From Fimousia sp036311565 (lineage in GTDB: Bacteria > Bacillota > Clostridia > Lachnospirales > Lachnospiraceae): DNA of 61,621 nt. The number at the start of each line of letters is the position of its first letter. Within the stretch, counting starts at the first letter, position 1. This document shows positions 1 through 7,850 of this stretch, one piece after another. The notes under the pieces were generated by a model. That model saw nothing but the letters and a program-made list of their open reading frames with translations. It made no database searches and was not told where the DNA came from. A program made the position numbers and the translations under genes. Location of the stretch: positions 1-61,621 of the forward strand of contig JAXJPR010000010.1 in assembly GCA_036311565.1 (NCBI GenBank). Direction: 5' to 3'.

Positions 1-17
1 ACGATACCTAATTTCAT
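1..17 (-). CDS. 5' end of a gene leaving the window, unidentified
   Basis: Reading leftward, an ATG at 17-15 begins MKLGI and runs off the window edge. It is preceded on the minus strand by a strong ribosome site (AAGGAAGGA, about 7 bases before the ATG). Only five full codons are visible, so the product cannot be named. It would be divergent from lgt. Confidence 0.45.
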
Positions 18-140
18 TTTAAAAATCCTTCCTTATACAATATAATGTAATTTCATTTCCGTAAAAAACGGATTTACTGGAAATGTTCATCGCTTGAATA
101 TCTCAATACTATGGATAAGTTTATCACATTCAGGCAATGA

Positions 141-169
141 TTGACAAGTAGAAACGAAGTAGATACAAT
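141..169 (+). promoter_or_regulatory. Promoter of lgt
   Basis: TTGACA (141-146), a 17 bp spacer and TACAAT (164-169) form a near-consensus sigma-A promoter ending 23 bases before the lgt start. The rest of the upstream gap holds nothing else that I recognise. Confidence 0.7.
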
Positions 170-192
170 AACCAGAGAAAGGAAGTGGGACA

Positions 193-1077
193 ATGAATGG
201 AATGGATATTCGTTTTCCGAATTTAAATTTAGTGTTTGAAAATGTGGGAACAGGAATTACCATCTTCGGATTTGAAATAAAATTTTATGGCATATTGATT
301 GCGTTTGGATTTTTACTTGGATTATGGATTGCACAAAAGGAGGCGAAACGCACCGGGCAAAATCCGGAGATTTATTTAGATTATTTATTAGCAATGGTAT
401 TTCCTGCAATTATCGGAGCCAGGGCTTATTATGTAATCTTTTCGTGGAATTATTATAAGGAGCATTTGAATGAAATTCTTATGATCAGAAATGGAGGTCT
501 GGCAATTTATGGAGGTGTGCTGGCGGCAATCGCGACGTTGTTCATTTTTTGTAAAATAAGAAAACAATCTCCGTTATTGATGGCAGATACCGCAGCCATG
601 GGCCTGCTGGCAGGACAAATCATTGGGCGCTGGGGGAATTTTTTTAACCGGGAGGCTTTTGGCGGTTATACAGATGGCCTTTTTGCTATGCAGATTCCCA
701 TAGATTTTTTTTCAGGTGGGAGAATTTCGGATATATTGACCAGTGACCTGCTTGAGCATATTGTAATGGTAGAGAATCAGCACTATATTCAGGTGCATCC
801 CACTTTTTTATACGAAGGTTTGTGGAATTTAGGAGTCTTGTTGTTCCTTTTGTGGTTTCGTAAGAAGAAGACCGCAGATGGACAGATGATGGCGGCTTAT
901 TTTATTGGATATGGAATCGGAAGATTTTTAATAGAAGGGCTTCGGACGGATTCTTTATATCTGGGTGCAACAGGAATTCGGGTATCACAATTATTGGCAG
1001 CGGTTCTGGTCTTACTTGGTTGTGGAATTTTTATATGGAGTAATCAAAAAAAGTGGAGAAAGAGTTCTGGTAAATAA
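193..1077 (+). CDS. lgt: Prolipoprotein diacylglyceryl transferase
   Basis: Lgt transfers diacylglycerol from phosphatidylglycerol to the lipobox cysteine of prelipoproteins, the first step of lipoprotein maturation, in the cytoplasmic membrane. The 294-residue polytopic protein carries the family signature GRWGNFFNREAFG at 145-157, the GARAYYV segment near 75-81 and an NGGLAIYGG loop near 100-108. Start ATG 193 has GGAAGTGG about 8 bases upstream. It is monocistronic by sequence, with its own promoter and a terminator hairpin that begins inside the last codons. At least one client, the lipoprotein at 14885, lies in this window. Identity is secure. Confidence 0.97.
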   Translation: MNGMDIRFPNLNLVFENVGTGITIFGFEIKFYGILIAFGFLLGLWIAQKEAKRTGQNPEIYLDYLLAMVFPAIIGARAYYVIFSWNYYKEHLNEILMIRNGGLAIYGGVLAAIATLFIFCKIRKQSPLLMADTAAMGLLAGQIIGRWGNFFNREAFGGYTDGLFAMQIPIDFFSGGRISDILTSDLLEHIVMVENQHYIQVHPTFLYEGLWNLGVLLFLLWFRKKKTADGQMMAAYFIGYGIGRFLIEGLRTDSLYLGATGIRVSQLLAAVLVLLGCGIFIWSNQKKWRKSSGK

Positions 1078-1093
1078 TTTTACCAGGGCTTTT
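1067..1093 (+). terminator. Terminator of lgt
   Basis: A perfect 8 bp stem (CTGGTAAA 1067-1074, TTTACCAG 1079-1086) with loop TAAT is followed by GGCTTTTCTT. The lgt stop codon is in the loop, so the hairpin overlaps the coding end. Confidence 0.7.
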
Positions 1094-1124
1094 CTTAATT
1101 TATTCATAAATCTGTGGATAACTC

Positions 1125-1153
1125 TTGAATTTTAAAATAGTATGGATTAAAAT
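1125..1153 (+). promoter_or_regulatory. Promoter of the mraZ/dcw operon
   Basis: TTGAAT (1125-1130), 17 bp, TAAAAT (1148-1153). The predicted start point near 1160 lies just before GTGG repeats that could bind MraZ. Confidence 0.65.
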
Positions 1154-1167
1154 GAAGTAGTAACGCA

Positions 1168-1204
1168 GTGGGAGAATGTGGATGATTCGTACATAAAAGT
1201 GGGG
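1168..1204 (+). promoter_or_regulatory. Candidate MraZ operator repeats
   Basis: GTGGGA (1168) and GTGGAT (1178) are exactly 10 bp apart, and GTGGGG follows at 1199, 21 bp further on. MraZ is known to autoregulate by binding short GTGG-type repeats at about 10 bp intervals ahead of its own gene. Assignment here is by pattern only; the third repeat is out of strict phase. Confidence 0.45.
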
Positions 1205-1249
1205 AATCCGGAAAGCAGGTGTCAACTTTTCAAAAAAGTAGGTGATGTT

Positions 1250-1684
1250 ATGTTCATGAGTGAATATAGGCATACGATTGATACAAAAGGCAGGCTGATA
1301 ATTCCAGCAAAATTTCGCGAAGAGTTAGGAGAGAATTTTGTTTTAACAAGGGGATTGGATGGGTGCCTGTTTGTGTTTACTGAAACTGAATGGAGTATTT
1401 TTGAAAATAAGTTGAGACAGCTGCCAGTTACTTTTAATAAAGAAGCACGCCAATATGTCCGTTTTTTTACGACAGGAGCCAGTACGATACAATTAGATAA
1501 ACAGGGAAGAATACTGATTCCGCAGACCTTAAGAGAATTTGCGGATATAAAAAAAGAAGCCGTAATTGCCGGCAATTTGAATAAATTAGAAATTTGGAGT
1601 AAGGAAAGATGGGAAGCAACCAATTCCTTTGATAACATGGATGAAATCGCAGGAAAAATGCAGGGATTGGGATTTTGTTTCTAA
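1250..1684 (+). CDS. mraZ: Transcriptional regulator MraZ
   Basis: MraZ is a ring-forming DNA-binding protein (AbrB/SpoVT fold) that represses the division and cell-wall cluster it heads. The protein has the doubled domain: the first copy carries HTIDTKGRLIIPAKFREEL near 8-26, the second LDKQGRILIPQTLREF near 83-98. I start at ATG 1250 (AGGTGAT three bases upstream; 144 residues, the usual family length). An in-frame GTG at 1178 would add 24 residues not typical of MraZ and sits in the candidate operator. It is the first gene of the dcw operon, 20 bp before rsmH. Confidence 0.95.
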   Translation: MFMSEYRHTIDTKGRLIIPAKFREELGENFVLTRGLDGCLFVFTETEWSIFENKLRQLPVTFNKEARQYVRFFTTGASTIQLDKQGRILIPQTLREFADIKKEAVIAGNLNKLEIWSKERWEATNSFDNMDEIAGKMQGLGFCF

Positions 1685-1704
1685 TATGAAGTGGTAAAAG
1701 TAAG

Positions 1705-2643
1705 ATGGAGTTTAAACACAAATCAGTATTATTAGAAGAAACAATCGAAAATCTAAATATAAAGCCAGATGGTATTTATGTGGATGGGACTTTAGGCGGT
1801 GCCGGACATGCTTATGAGGTGTGTAAACGGTTAGGAGAAAATGGCCGTTTTATCGGAATTGATCAGGACGCAGCTGCCATTGAAGCAGGGAAAAAGCGAC
1901 TGGAACCATTCAAAGACAAAGTTACGATTGTAAGAAGCAATTATGTTAATATGAAACAAGTATTGCTTGATTTGGGAATAGAAAAAGTTGATGGAATTGT
2001 TTTGGATTTGGGCGTGTCCTCTTATCAGCTGGACAATGCAGAACGTGGATTTACTTATCGGGAAGATGTTATGTTGGACATGCGTATGGATCAAAGACAA
2101 AGCCGTACGGCAAAAGATATTGTAAATGAATATTCAGAAACAGAATTATTTCATATGATTCGTGATTATGGTGAGGACAAGTTTGCAAAAAATATTGCAA
2201 AACATATTATAACCGCCAGAGAAGAGACCCCGATTGAGACGACCGGGCAGTTGATACAAATTATAAAAAATGCAATTCCGGCCAAAGTAAGAGCAAAGGG
2301 AGGTCATCCGGCCAAGAAAACGTTTCAGGCAATCCGAATTGAATTAAATCAAGAGTTAGAAGTGTTAAATAACAGTTTAGATGATATGATTGAGCTGTTG
2401 GCTCCGGAAGGCAGAATTTGTATTATTACTTTTCATTCTTTAGAAGATCGAATTGTAAAGACGATTTATCGGCGAAATGAAAATCCATGTACATGTCCGC
2501 CATCATTTCCAGTTTGTACTTGTGGAAAGAAATCAAAAGGACATGTAGTGACTAGAAAACCAATTATTCCTACGAAAGAGGAAATTGAAGAAAATAAAAG
2601 ATCAAAAAGTTCAAAATTAAGAGTATTTGAACGTTGTGAGTAA
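1705..2643 (+). CDS. rsmH: 16S rRNA (cytosine-1402-N4) methyltransferase
   Basis: RsmH (MraW) methylates N4 of C1402 in the decoding centre of 16S rRNA using S-adenosylmethionine. At 312 residues it has normal length. Seen: SAM-binding DGTLGGAGH at 27-35, GIDQDAAAI near 51-59, the conserved FHSLEDRIVK near 245 and a CTCPPSFPVCTCG cysteine stretch near the C terminus. It lies between mraZ and ftsL, its standard position in the dcw cluster. Confidence 0.97.
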   Translation: MEFKHKSVLLEETIENLNIKPDGIYVDGTLGGAGHAYEVCKRLGENGRFIGIDQDAAAIEAGKKRLEPFKDKVTIVRSNYVNMKQVLLDLGIEKVDGIVLDLGVSSYQLDNAERGFTYREDVMLDMRMDQRQSRTAKDIVNEYSETELFHMIRDYGEDKFAKNIAKHIITAREETPIETTGQLIQIIKNAIPAKVRAKGGHPAKKTFQAIRIELNQELEVLNNSLDDMIELLAPEGRICIITFHSLEDRIVKTIYRRNENPCTCPPSFPVCTCGKKSKGHVVTRKPIIPTKEEIEENKRSKSSKLRVFERCE

Positions 2644-2655
2644 GGGGTGGCATCG

Positions 2656-3099
2656 ATGACAACAGAAGAACGTTATGAATTAATTTATGGAAATACGGCT
2701 AGAGCTGCACAGCCAGTAGAAAAACCAAAAAAACCGCAGAAAGATAAAAAAAGAGAAAGACGTCCCAAACAGGAACCTGCATTTGATTTTGAGTGGAGAA
2801 GTCTAAGACTTTATGCAGCAATTCTTTTGCTGGTAGCAGTATGCATCTCTTATATACATATTAATGCAGCTAATATTCAATTACGAAAAGAAATTGCAGT
2901 GCTGAAAAATGATTTGAATGCAGTGCAGATTGAAAATGACGATTTAGAAGATGCCATTTATTCAGAAGCAGATTTGAACGAAATTAAAGAAACAGCAATG
3001 AACAAATTAGGAATGGTAAAACCAAAATCCAGTCATGTTATTAAATACAGCAATGAAGAAAATGATTACGTAAGGCAGTATGATTCCATTCCGGAATAA
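2656..3099 (+). CDS. ftsL: FtsL-like septum protein
   Basis: A small bitopic membrane protein at the usual ftsL position. Seen: a basic, Lys/Pro-rich cytoplasmic N terminus, one membrane segment (about residues 50-70, LYAAILLLVAVCISYI) and an extracytoplasmic coiled-coil-like region with heptads. FtsL proteins bridge DivIB and DivIC to the septal transpeptidase. I choose ATG 2656 (AAGGGGTGG about 5 bases upstream) over GTG 2647, which touches its own ribosome site. Sequence conservation in this family is low, so the call rests on topology plus position. Confidence 0.8.
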   Translation: MTTEERYELIYGNTARAAQPVEKPKKPQKDKKRERRPKQEPAFDFEWRSLRLYAAILLLVAVCISYIHINAANIQLRKEIAVLKNDLNAVQIENDDLEDAIYSEADLNEIKETAMNKLGMVKPKSSHVIKYSNEENDYVRQYDSIPE

Positions 3100-3113
3100 T
3101 ATAGGTGATGATT

Positions 3114-4991
3114 GTGAAGAAACGGCGAGTAAGAGTGAAGCCATATCGTAGAATCACAGGTGTGATGGCGACAAGGTTATTATTTATACTGGGTGTTTTA
3201 TTAATTTTCTTAATGATTATCATGGGAAAAATGATTTATCTGGGAATTTTTAAAAAAGGAACCTATAAAAAACAAGTATTAGCCCAGCAAAAATATTCCA
3301 ATACAGTAATTCCATATAAAAGAGGAGACATTCTGGATACCAATGGAAATGTATTGGCTACAAATAAAAAATTTTATACGGTTATTTTGGAACCGAAAAA
3401 TATCATTGGAACACGTACTACAGATGAAAATGGTACAGAAGTAAGAACTGATAATGAAATCAAAGTTACTGCTGCATTAAAAAAATATCTGAATGTTTCA
3501 GATAGTGAAATCAGTGAGATCCTTAGTGATACGGATTCTTATTATGAGGAATTAAAAGCAGGACTTACAGAAGATGAGATATCTGGATTAAAAAAATATT
3601 TAAAAACAGATGAAGGAGAAGATCTGATTGGAATCTGGCTGGATGAAACGTACCAGCGATACTATCCAAATCATTCACTTGCCTGTCATGCTATTGGTTT
3701 TGTATCAGATGGTGATATTGGTGTAGGAGGATTAGAACAATACTATAATTCTATTTTGAAAGGAACGGAAGGACGCAGATATACGTATTTGAATGAGGAA
3801 TTAGAGTATGACACATCTATTGAAGAGGCAGTGGATGGAAAAACATTAGTTTCTACATTAGATATTAATATTCAACGAATTACTGAAAAATACTTAAGAA
3901 GAATTCAAAAAGAATATGGAAGTAAAAATACTTCTATTATTGTTATGAATCCAAATAATGGGGAAGTCCTTGGAATGGCAAATTCTAAAACTTATGATTT
4001 GATGGAACCAATGGATGAAGATAATTTAAAAAAATATTATAGTGCATCGAAATTAGCAAAAATGACAAAGCAGGAAAAATCAGATGCATACAGTTCTATT
4101 TGGAGCAATTATACGGTAAGTTCTACATATGAACCTGGATCTACATTTAAGCCATTTACAGTAGCTATGGGCCTGGAAACAGGGACTTTAACAGGAAATG
4201 AATATTATACTTGTGATGGCGGGCAGACCATTGATGGAACGCATGTAAGTTGTGCTCATGTACATGGAACAATACCATTATCTGACACCATTTCCATGTC
4301 ATGTAATGATGCTATGATGCAGATATCCCTAAAAATGGGAAGTTCTACTTTTGTAGAATATCAGAAGATTTTTGGGTTTGGGTCAGCAACTGGGATTGAT
4401 TTACCAGGTGAATCTGGTGGAGGCAGTGTTCTTCATGGAGAAAACATGGAAGATCTTGATCTTGCAACCAGTTCTTTTGGACAGAGTTTTCAATGTACTA
4501 TGATTCAGTTAGCTTCTGCATTTTCTTCTTTGGTAAATGGTGGATATTATTATCAACCACATATGGTGAAACAAATCTTGGACAACAATGGAAATGTAGA
4601 AGAGAATATTGAAAAAACACTGGTGAAAAAAACAGTGAGTCAGGAGACCAGTGATAAATTAAAATCATATATGCTGGATACTGTTGAAAAAGGAACTGCA
4701 AAAGTTGCAAAGATTGAAGCGTATGACATTGGTGGGAAGACAGGAACTGCAGAAAAATATCCTCGTGGAACAGACAAACGTCTGGTATCCTTTATTGGAT
4801 ATGCACCAAATGATCATCCGGAGCTGGTTGTGTATGTTACCATTGATGAAATCCAGAAAGGCAGTCAGTCTAATACAAAACTTGCAGTAGAGGCTACCAG
4901 AGATATTTTGGAAGATTCATTAAAATATATGGATGTGGAAACCAATGCAGAAAAAGAAGTGGGACAGGAAACATCCGAAGAAGAAAATTAA
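3114..4991 (+). CDS. Class B penicillin-binding transpeptidase (FtsI/SpoVD-like)
   Basis: This is a peptidoglycan transpeptidase of the septal (FtsI/PBP2B) or spore (SpoVD) type. From GTG 3114 the 625-residue protein has one N-terminal membrane anchor, a dimerization domain, and the transpeptidase motifs STFK (343-346, nucleophile Ser), SCN (396-398) and KTGT (542-545). There is no C-terminal PASTA domain, unlike Bacillus SpoVD; it ends in an acidic tail. Start choice is uncertain: GTG 3105, ATG 3108 and GTG 3114 are in frame, and AGGTGAT lies 4 bases before 3114. Its place after ftsL suggests the vegetative divisome enzyme. Confidence 0.93.
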   Translation: MKKRRVRVKPYRRITGVMATRLLFILGVLLIFLMIIMGKMIYLGIFKKGTYKKQVLAQQKYSNTVIPYKRGDILDTNGNVLATNKKFYTVILEPKNIIGTRTTDENGTEVRTDNEIKVTAALKKYLNVSDSEISEILSDTDSYYEELKAGLTEDEISGLKKYLKTDEGEDLIGIWLDETYQRYYPNHSLACHAIGFVSDGDIGVGGLEQYYNSILKGTEGRRYTYLNEELEYDTSIEEAVDGKTLVSTLDINIQRITEKYLRRIQKEYGSKNTSIIVMNPNNGEVLGMANSKTYDLMEPMDEDNLKKYYSASKLAKMTKQEKSDAYSSIWSNYTVSSTYEPGSTFKPFTVAMGLETGTLTGNEYYTCDGGQTIDGTHVSCAHVHGTIPLSDTISMSCNDAMMQISLKMGSSTFVEYQKIFGFGSATGIDLPGESGGGSVLHGENMEDLDLATSSFGQSFQCTMIQLASAFSSLVNGGYYYQPHMVKQILDNNGNVEENIEKTLVKKTVSQETSDKLKSYMLDTVEKGTAKVAKIEAYDIGGKTGTAEKYPRGTDKRLVSFIGYAPNDHPELVVYVTIDEIQKGSQSNTKLAVEATRDILEDSLKYMDVETNAEKEVGQETSEEEN

Positions 4992-5000
4992 CAATCATAA

Positions 5001-5050
5001 CCCTATCTTAGAAATAATACACTGTAATAATACTAAGATAGGGTATTTTT
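5001..5050 (+). terminator. Terminator-like hairpin abutting the next start codon
   Basis: CCCTATCTTAG (5001-5011) pairs perfectly with CTAAGATAGGG (5033-5043), with a 21-base loop, followed by TATTTTT directly against the ATG at 5051. The 3' arm contains the only ribosome-site-like bases (AGGG) for the second PBP. It could terminate or attenuate transcription, or hide the ribosome site. Confidence 0.6.
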
Positions 5051-6760
5051 ATGAGAACAGTGCAAAAAAAGAGGCTGCTCCTTTTTATTCTTTTGATTAT
5101 TCTAATGGCAGCAGCAGTATGTGGAAGACTGGTGTATGTCATGGTCTTTCAATCAGAAAAATATTTGGGTCTTGCAAAGGAACTACATCAGAGGGAACGT
5201 GAAATAAAAGCGCCCAGAGGAATTATTTACGACAGAAATGGAGTTGTTCTGGCAGGAAACCGGGCAGTATGTTCGATTTCTGTCATTCACAGCCAAATTA
5301 CAGAGCCAGAAAAGGTAATCAGCCAATTGTCAGAGATTTTAGACATTTCGGAAGAAGAAATCAGGAAAAAAGTAGAAACCGTCTCTGCCCGTGAAAAGAT
5401 AAAAAGTAATGTACCCAAAGAGACTGCTAATAAAATCAGAGATTTGAAGCTGGATGGTGTCATGGTGGATGAGGATTATAAACGATATTATCCATATGAT
5501 GATTTAGCTTCTACAGTGTTAGGATTTACAGGAGCAGACAATCAAGGAATTATTGGATTGGAAGTTACTTATGAATCTGTATTAAAAGGGAAAAATGGCA
5601 AGATTCTTACCATGACGGATGGGAAGGGTAAGGAAATCAAAAATGTAGCAGAAGAACGGGAAGAACCGGTAGCCGGAAAGGACTTGTATCTTACCATAGA
5701 TATTCATATACAGAAATATGCACAACAGATTTGTGAGAAAGTAAAGATTGCAAAAAATGCGAAGAGAGTTTCCATGATTGTGATGAATCCGCAAAATGGA
5801 GAATTATTGGCAATGGTAAATGTCCCAGAATTTAATTTAAATGAGCCATATAAATTAAATAATGTAAAAAATGCAGATGGTCTGACTGCAGAAGAAAAAC
5901 AGGAAAAATTAAATCAAATGTGGAGAAACTGGTGTGTCAATGATACGTATGAACCAGGTTCAACATTTAAAATCGTAACAGCAACTGCAGGATTGGAATC
6001 TGGTGCAGTAAAAGAAACAGACCAGTTTTCCTGTCCTGGATTTCGTATTGTGGAAGACAGGAGAATTCGTTGTCATAAGGTGGGAGGTCATGGGAGTGAA
6101 ACTTTTCGCGAAGGTGTGATGAATTCATGCAATCCGGTATTTATGGATGTCGCAGCAAGAGTTGGAAAAATAAAAATGTATGAATATTATAAAAAACTGG
6201 GATTATTTGAGAAAACAGGTATTGATGTGCCTGGAGAAGCAAATTCCATCATGCATGCCATAAAAAATATTGGGGCAGTAGAGCTTGCAACAATGTCTTT
6301 TGGACAGTCCTTTCAAATTACTCCGCTGCAGCTTTTGCGTGCTGCAAGTGCAGCAGTCAATGGAGGAACACTGGTAACTCCTCATTTTGGATTAAAAACT
6401 TCAGAAGAAACATTGGAATATGATGAAGAAGAAAATGCAGTTTCAGAAGAAACATCCAAATTGATGCGGAGTATTTTAGAAGATGTTGTATCAGAAGGCT
6501 CTGGAAAAAGAGCAAAAATTGAAGGATATCGAATTGGAGGAAAAACAGCTACCAGCGAAAAACTCCCACGTGGAACAGGAAAGTATATTTCTTCGTTCCT
6601 TGGGTTTGCTAGTGCTGAAAATCCTACGGTCATGGCTTTAATTTTGATTGATGAACCAGAAGGAATTTATTACGGAGGAACCATTGCGGCTCCGGCAGTA
6701 AAAGAATTATACGAAAATATTTTACCTTATTTAGGAATGAAACAAAGCTTTGACTCTTGA
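5051..6760 (+). CDS. Second class B penicillin-binding transpeptidase, KTG box altered
   Basis: A 569-residue paralogue of the preceding gene: N-terminal membrane segment (about 9-30), dimerization domain, then STFK (304-307) and SCN (359-361). The third motif is KTAT (498-501) instead of KTGT, by an Ala codon GCT at 6548-6550; the reading frame around it is intact. Two adjacent class B PBPs in a dcw cluster usually split between division and sporulation; which is which is not decidable here. ATG 5051 is the only start that keeps the membrane anchor, yet its ribosome site is weak and buried in a hairpin. No PASTA domain. Confidence 0.9.
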   Translation: MRTVQKKRLLLFILLIILMAAAVCGRLVYVMVFQSEKYLGLAKELHQREREIKAPRGIIYDRNGVVLAGNRAVCSISVIHSQITEPEKVISQLSEILDISEEEIRKKVETVSAREKIKSNVPKETANKIRDLKLDGVMVDEDYKRYYPYDDLASTVLGFTGADNQGIIGLEVTYESVLKGKNGKILTMTDGKGKEIKNVAEEREEPVAGKDLYLTIDIHIQKYAQQICEKVKIAKNAKRVSMIVMNPQNGELLAMVNVPEFNLNEPYKLNNVKNADGLTAEEKQEKLNQMWRNWCVNDTYEPGSTFKIVTATAGLESGAVKETDQFSCPGFRIVEDRRIRCHKVGGHGSETFREGVMNSCNPVFMDVAARVGKIKMYEYYKKLGLFEKTGIDVPGEANSIMHAIKNIGAVELATMSFGQSFQITPLQLLRAASAAVNGGTLVTPHFGLKTSEETLEYDEEENAVSEETSKLMRSILEDVVSEGSGKRAKIEGYRIGGKTATSEKLPRGTGKYISSFLGFASAENPTVMALILIDEPEGIYYGGTIAAPAVKELYENILPYLGMKQSFDS

Positions 6761-6785
6761 TTATACGAATAAAAGCATATATAAT
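6757..6785 (+). promoter_or_regulatory. Internal promoter for mraY
   Basis: TTGATT (6757-6762), overlapping the stop codon of the upstream PBP, 17 bp, TATAAT (6780-6785). This would start a transcript near 6792, with a leader of about 90 bases before mraY in which I see no regulatory fold. Confidence 0.65.
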
Positions 6786-6881
6786 TATGAAGTTAAGGGG
6801 TTAGTCTGGCAATAGAAAAAGATTCGTTGCTACACTAAGAAAATAAGAACCTGTAGATGAAAAAACAAAAGAGGTGTAAAA

Positions 6882-7838
6882 ATGATAAAAAATGATATTA
6901 TTATTCCAGTGTTGATTGCATTTTTTGTATGCTTGCTTTTAAGCCCAACGATGATTAAATATTTACAAAAATTAAAATTTGGTCAGTTTATTCGTGATGA
7001 AGGTCCGGAATCTCATTTAAAAAAATCTGGAACTCCTACCATGGGTGGCTTGATTATTTTATTGGGAATAATGGTTGGATCAATTTTCTATGTAAAACGT
7101 TATCCAAATATAATCCCAATACTCTTCGTGACCCTTGGGTTTGGCTTAATTGGTTTTATTGATGATTATATTAAAGTAGTTATGAAGAGAAATCTTGGTC
7201 TTCGTGCATGGCAAAAAATGCTGGGACAGATTATAGTAACCGGAATTTTTGGATTTTATATTTTAAATTACACAGGAATGGATACTACAATGCTGATTCC
7301 ATTTTCTGGTGGAAAATATCTGGAATTAGGCCTGCTGTATGTACCGGCACTGTTTGTAATCGTGCTTGGAACGGTAAATGGAGCAAACTTTACAGATGGT
7401 CTGGATGGTCTTGCATCTAGTGTAACGGTATTGATTGCTACCTTCTTTACAGTTGTGGCAATTGCGACCAATGCAGGAATTGAACCTGTGACAGGTGCAG
7501 CAATCGGTGCGTTATTAGGATTTTTAGTATTTAATGTATATCCTGCCAGAGTATTTATGGGAGATACTGGCTCTTTGGCATTGGGTGGATTTGTTGCTTC
7601 AACAGCAGTGATACTTCAGATGCCACTATTTATTCCAATTGTGGCGTTTATCTATATGATCGAAGTAATTTCCGTTATGATTCAGGTAGCGTCATTTAAA
7701 ACAACAGGAAAACGTGTATTTAAAATGGCACCAATTCATCACCATTTTGAATTATCCGGATGGCCGGAAACAAAAGTTGTTTCAATTTTCGCAATTGTAA
7801 CAGCGGTGCTGTGTATGGTTGGTTTTATTGCAATATAA
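6882..7838 (+). CDS. mraY: Phospho-N-acetylmuramoyl-pentapeptide transferase
   Basis: MraY joins UDP-MurNAc-pentapeptide to undecaprenyl phosphate, making lipid I at the inner membrane face. The 318-residue polytopic protein shows the conserved aspartates in FIDDYIK (near 92-98) and NFTDGLDGLA (near 170-179), and the HHHFE motif near 287-291. AGAGGTGT precedes the ATG. It has its own promoter inside the cluster and is followed by murD after 12 bases. Confidence 0.97.
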   Translation: MIKNDIIIPVLIAFFVCLLLSPTMIKYLQKLKFGQFIRDEGPESHLKKSGTPTMGGLIILLGIMVGSIFYVKRYPNIIPILFVTLGFGLIGFIDDYIKVVMKRNLGLRAWQKMLGQIIVTGIFGFYILNYTGMDTTMLIPFSGGKYLELGLLYVPALFVIVLGTVNGANFTDGLDGLASSVTVLIATFFTVVAIATNAGIEPVTGAAIGALLGFLVFNVYPARVFMGDTGSLALGGFVASTAVILQMPLFIPIVAFIYMIEVISVMIQVASFKTTGKRVFKMAPIHHHFELSGWPETKVVSIFAIVTAVLCMVGFIAI

Positions 7839-7850
7839 AGGAGAAAGACT

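Noticed and set aside
1178..1249. Longer MraZ from GTG 1178
   Set aside because: No ribosome site, adds residues absent from the family and overlaps the operator-like repeats.
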